Origin: an uncultured Lachnospiraceae bacterium
GTDB taxonomy: Bacteria > Bacillota_A > Clostridia > Lachnospirales > Lachnospiraceae
Direction of reading: 5' to 3'
NCBI GenBank assembly: GCA_910587905.1
Contig: CAJUOF010000147.1
Location: 1-7,018, forward strand
Length of the DNA: 7,018 nt
Shown: in pieces, positions 6,421 through 7,018 of the stretch
Numbering within the stretch: position 1 is the stretch's first letter
Layout: every line of letters begins with the position of its first letter
The notes under the pieces: generated by a model
The model's input: the letters and a program-made list of their open reading frames with translations, nothing else
The model's database searches: none
Told to the model about the DNA's origin: nothing
Translations under genes and position numbers: made by a program

Positions 6421-6452
6421 ATAGAGAAGAGAAAATGGTGAGGAAGAGGACA

Positions 6453-6973
6453 ATGAAAGTATTGACGAAGGGAAACATAACGAGAAAGCGGGAGGGGAAG
6501 AAGGGCGGGAAGGTTCTGCTTCTGTGGGGACAGGACGTGTACGTGCTGGGATTGATGGTCGCCCTGATTTCTTTTCTGGGTTTTTTGGTGGAGAATCTCT
6601 GGCTGGCGCTCACGAAGGGGTATATCAACAACCGGAACATGAATGCGCCCTTTCTCGTGGGCTACGGGCTTCTGGTGGTGTTCATGTATTTTATGTTCGG
6701 GACGCCCCAGGAGATGAACCTGCCGAAGCGGATGAGGAGGGGGGCGACCAGGTATCGGCGGTATGCCCTGTATTTTCTGGGGGCCATGGTCTTTGTCTGT
6801 GTGGGAGAGATCGTCCTGGGGGCGGTGGTGGAGAGACTCTGCGGCATTGAATACTGGAATTATTCAAAAATTCCGTTACATATCACGAAGTATACGTCCA
6901 TTCCCACCAGTGCGGCCTTCGCCTCCATGATCACCCTGTTCATGGGGCGGTTTTTCCAGCCCATCTTAAAATT
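6453..6973 (+). CDS. CmpB-like putative ABC transporter permease, integral membrane protein (3' end missing)
   Basis: The 5' part (173 codons) of a multi-span membrane protein resembling the family annotated as putative ABC transporter permease (CmpB-like, PF06541 by recollection). The start is basic (KGNITRKREGKKGGK). Hydrophobic segments lie at about residues 28-50, 66-83, 105-128 and 150-170, separated by the charged loop PKRMRRGATRYRR. Family-like elements are ENLWLALTKGYINNRNMNAP (47-66) and VVERLCGIEYWNYSKIPL (125-142). ATG 6453 is preceded by AGGA at 6441-6444 with 8 bases spacing. An in-frame ATG at 6435 would add six residues but has a poorer ribosome binding site. No stop is reached: the frame runs into the adapter, so everything after codon 173 is false. 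Transport activity is not established for the family, and no ATPase partner is seen. Confidence 0.75.
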
Positions 6974-7018
6974 AGATCGGAAGAGCACACGTCTGAACTC
7001 CAGTCACGTAACCGAATC
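6974..7018 (+). other. Illumina TruSeq index adapter with 8-base index (sequencing artefact)
   Basis: From AGATCGGAAGAGC (6974-6986) through CCAGTCAC (ending 7007) the 34 bases match the constant TruSeq index-adapter sequence as I know it. They are followed by eight bases GTAACCGA (7008-7015), in the i7 index position, and ATC (7016-7018), the first bases of the next constant segment. This is untrimmed adapter read-through at a contig end and is not genomic DNA. The first A could also belong to the insert, because library fragments are A-tailed. Confidence 0.97.

Noticed and set aside
6188..6640. 150-codon minus-strand open frame spanning the divergent promoter region
   Set aside because: Only its part from ATG 6319 (MARTIGIGNQNF) is real, as the start of the pseudogene. 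The upstream part lies opposite the membrane protein and its promoter.
1..7018. CRISPR array, tRNA or rRNA genes, riboswitch, insertion sequence, phage genes or a defence island
   Set aside because: No spaced direct repeats, no clover-leaf or rRNA-like sequence, and no transposase or terminal inverted repeats were seen. The DUF1703-type gene is a broken relic, so calling it a defence system would not be supported.

Overview
The window reads as chromosomal DNA from a Firmicute of class Clostridia, most likely a gut Lachnospiraceae relative. This is inferred from the strong AGGAG-type ribosome binding sites, the moderately GC-rich coding sequence, the rdgB-yfcE gene pair, a lipoprotein-type papain-like protease with a lectin-like tail, and a DUF1703-type AAA/PD-(D/E)XK relic of the kind abundant in that family. 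The last 45 bases are not biological. They are an Illumina TruSeq index adapter with its 8-base index, so the true sequence ends at about 6973 and the right edge is an untrimmed contig end.

Layout, left to right. Positions 2-100 hold the 3' end of a low-complexity gene built from a 12-bp tandem repeat (tetrapeptides of the type S-S-Q-N), followed by a GC-rich hairpin. Positions 215-517 encode a single-domain rhodanese. A near-consensus sigma-A promoter (536-564) then opens a plus-strand operon: a THUMP-domain RNA methyltransferase (rlmL/ypsC type, 606-1760), a secreted C1 peptidase lipoprotein (1833-3302), RdgB/HAM1 XTP/dITP diphosphatase (3312-3953) and a YfcE-type metallophosphoesterase (3950-4432, 4-bp overlap). 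A hairpin cluster at 4440-4478 lies between the converging plus and minus transcripts.

On the minus strand are a Gfo/Idh/MocA oxidoreductase (4466-5422) and, upstream of it, a decayed AAA-ATPase/PD-(D/E)XK gene (5500-6319). The decayed gene has lost its P-loop region and a central block, and it changes reading frame twice. A short divergent promoter region (6342-6420) separates it from a plus-strand membrane protein of the CmpB-like putative ABC permease family (from 6453), which is cut off by the adapter.

The four-gene operon mixes housekeeping functions (rRNA modification, nucleotide-pool cleaning, a phosphodiesterase) with a surface protease. Its two last genes parallel the ysnA-ysnB pair of Bacillus subtilis. 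I see no convincing new multi-gene system. The points most worth a second look are the adapter, the anatomy of the pseudogene, the 12-bp coding repeat and the protease lipoprotein inside a housekeeping operon.
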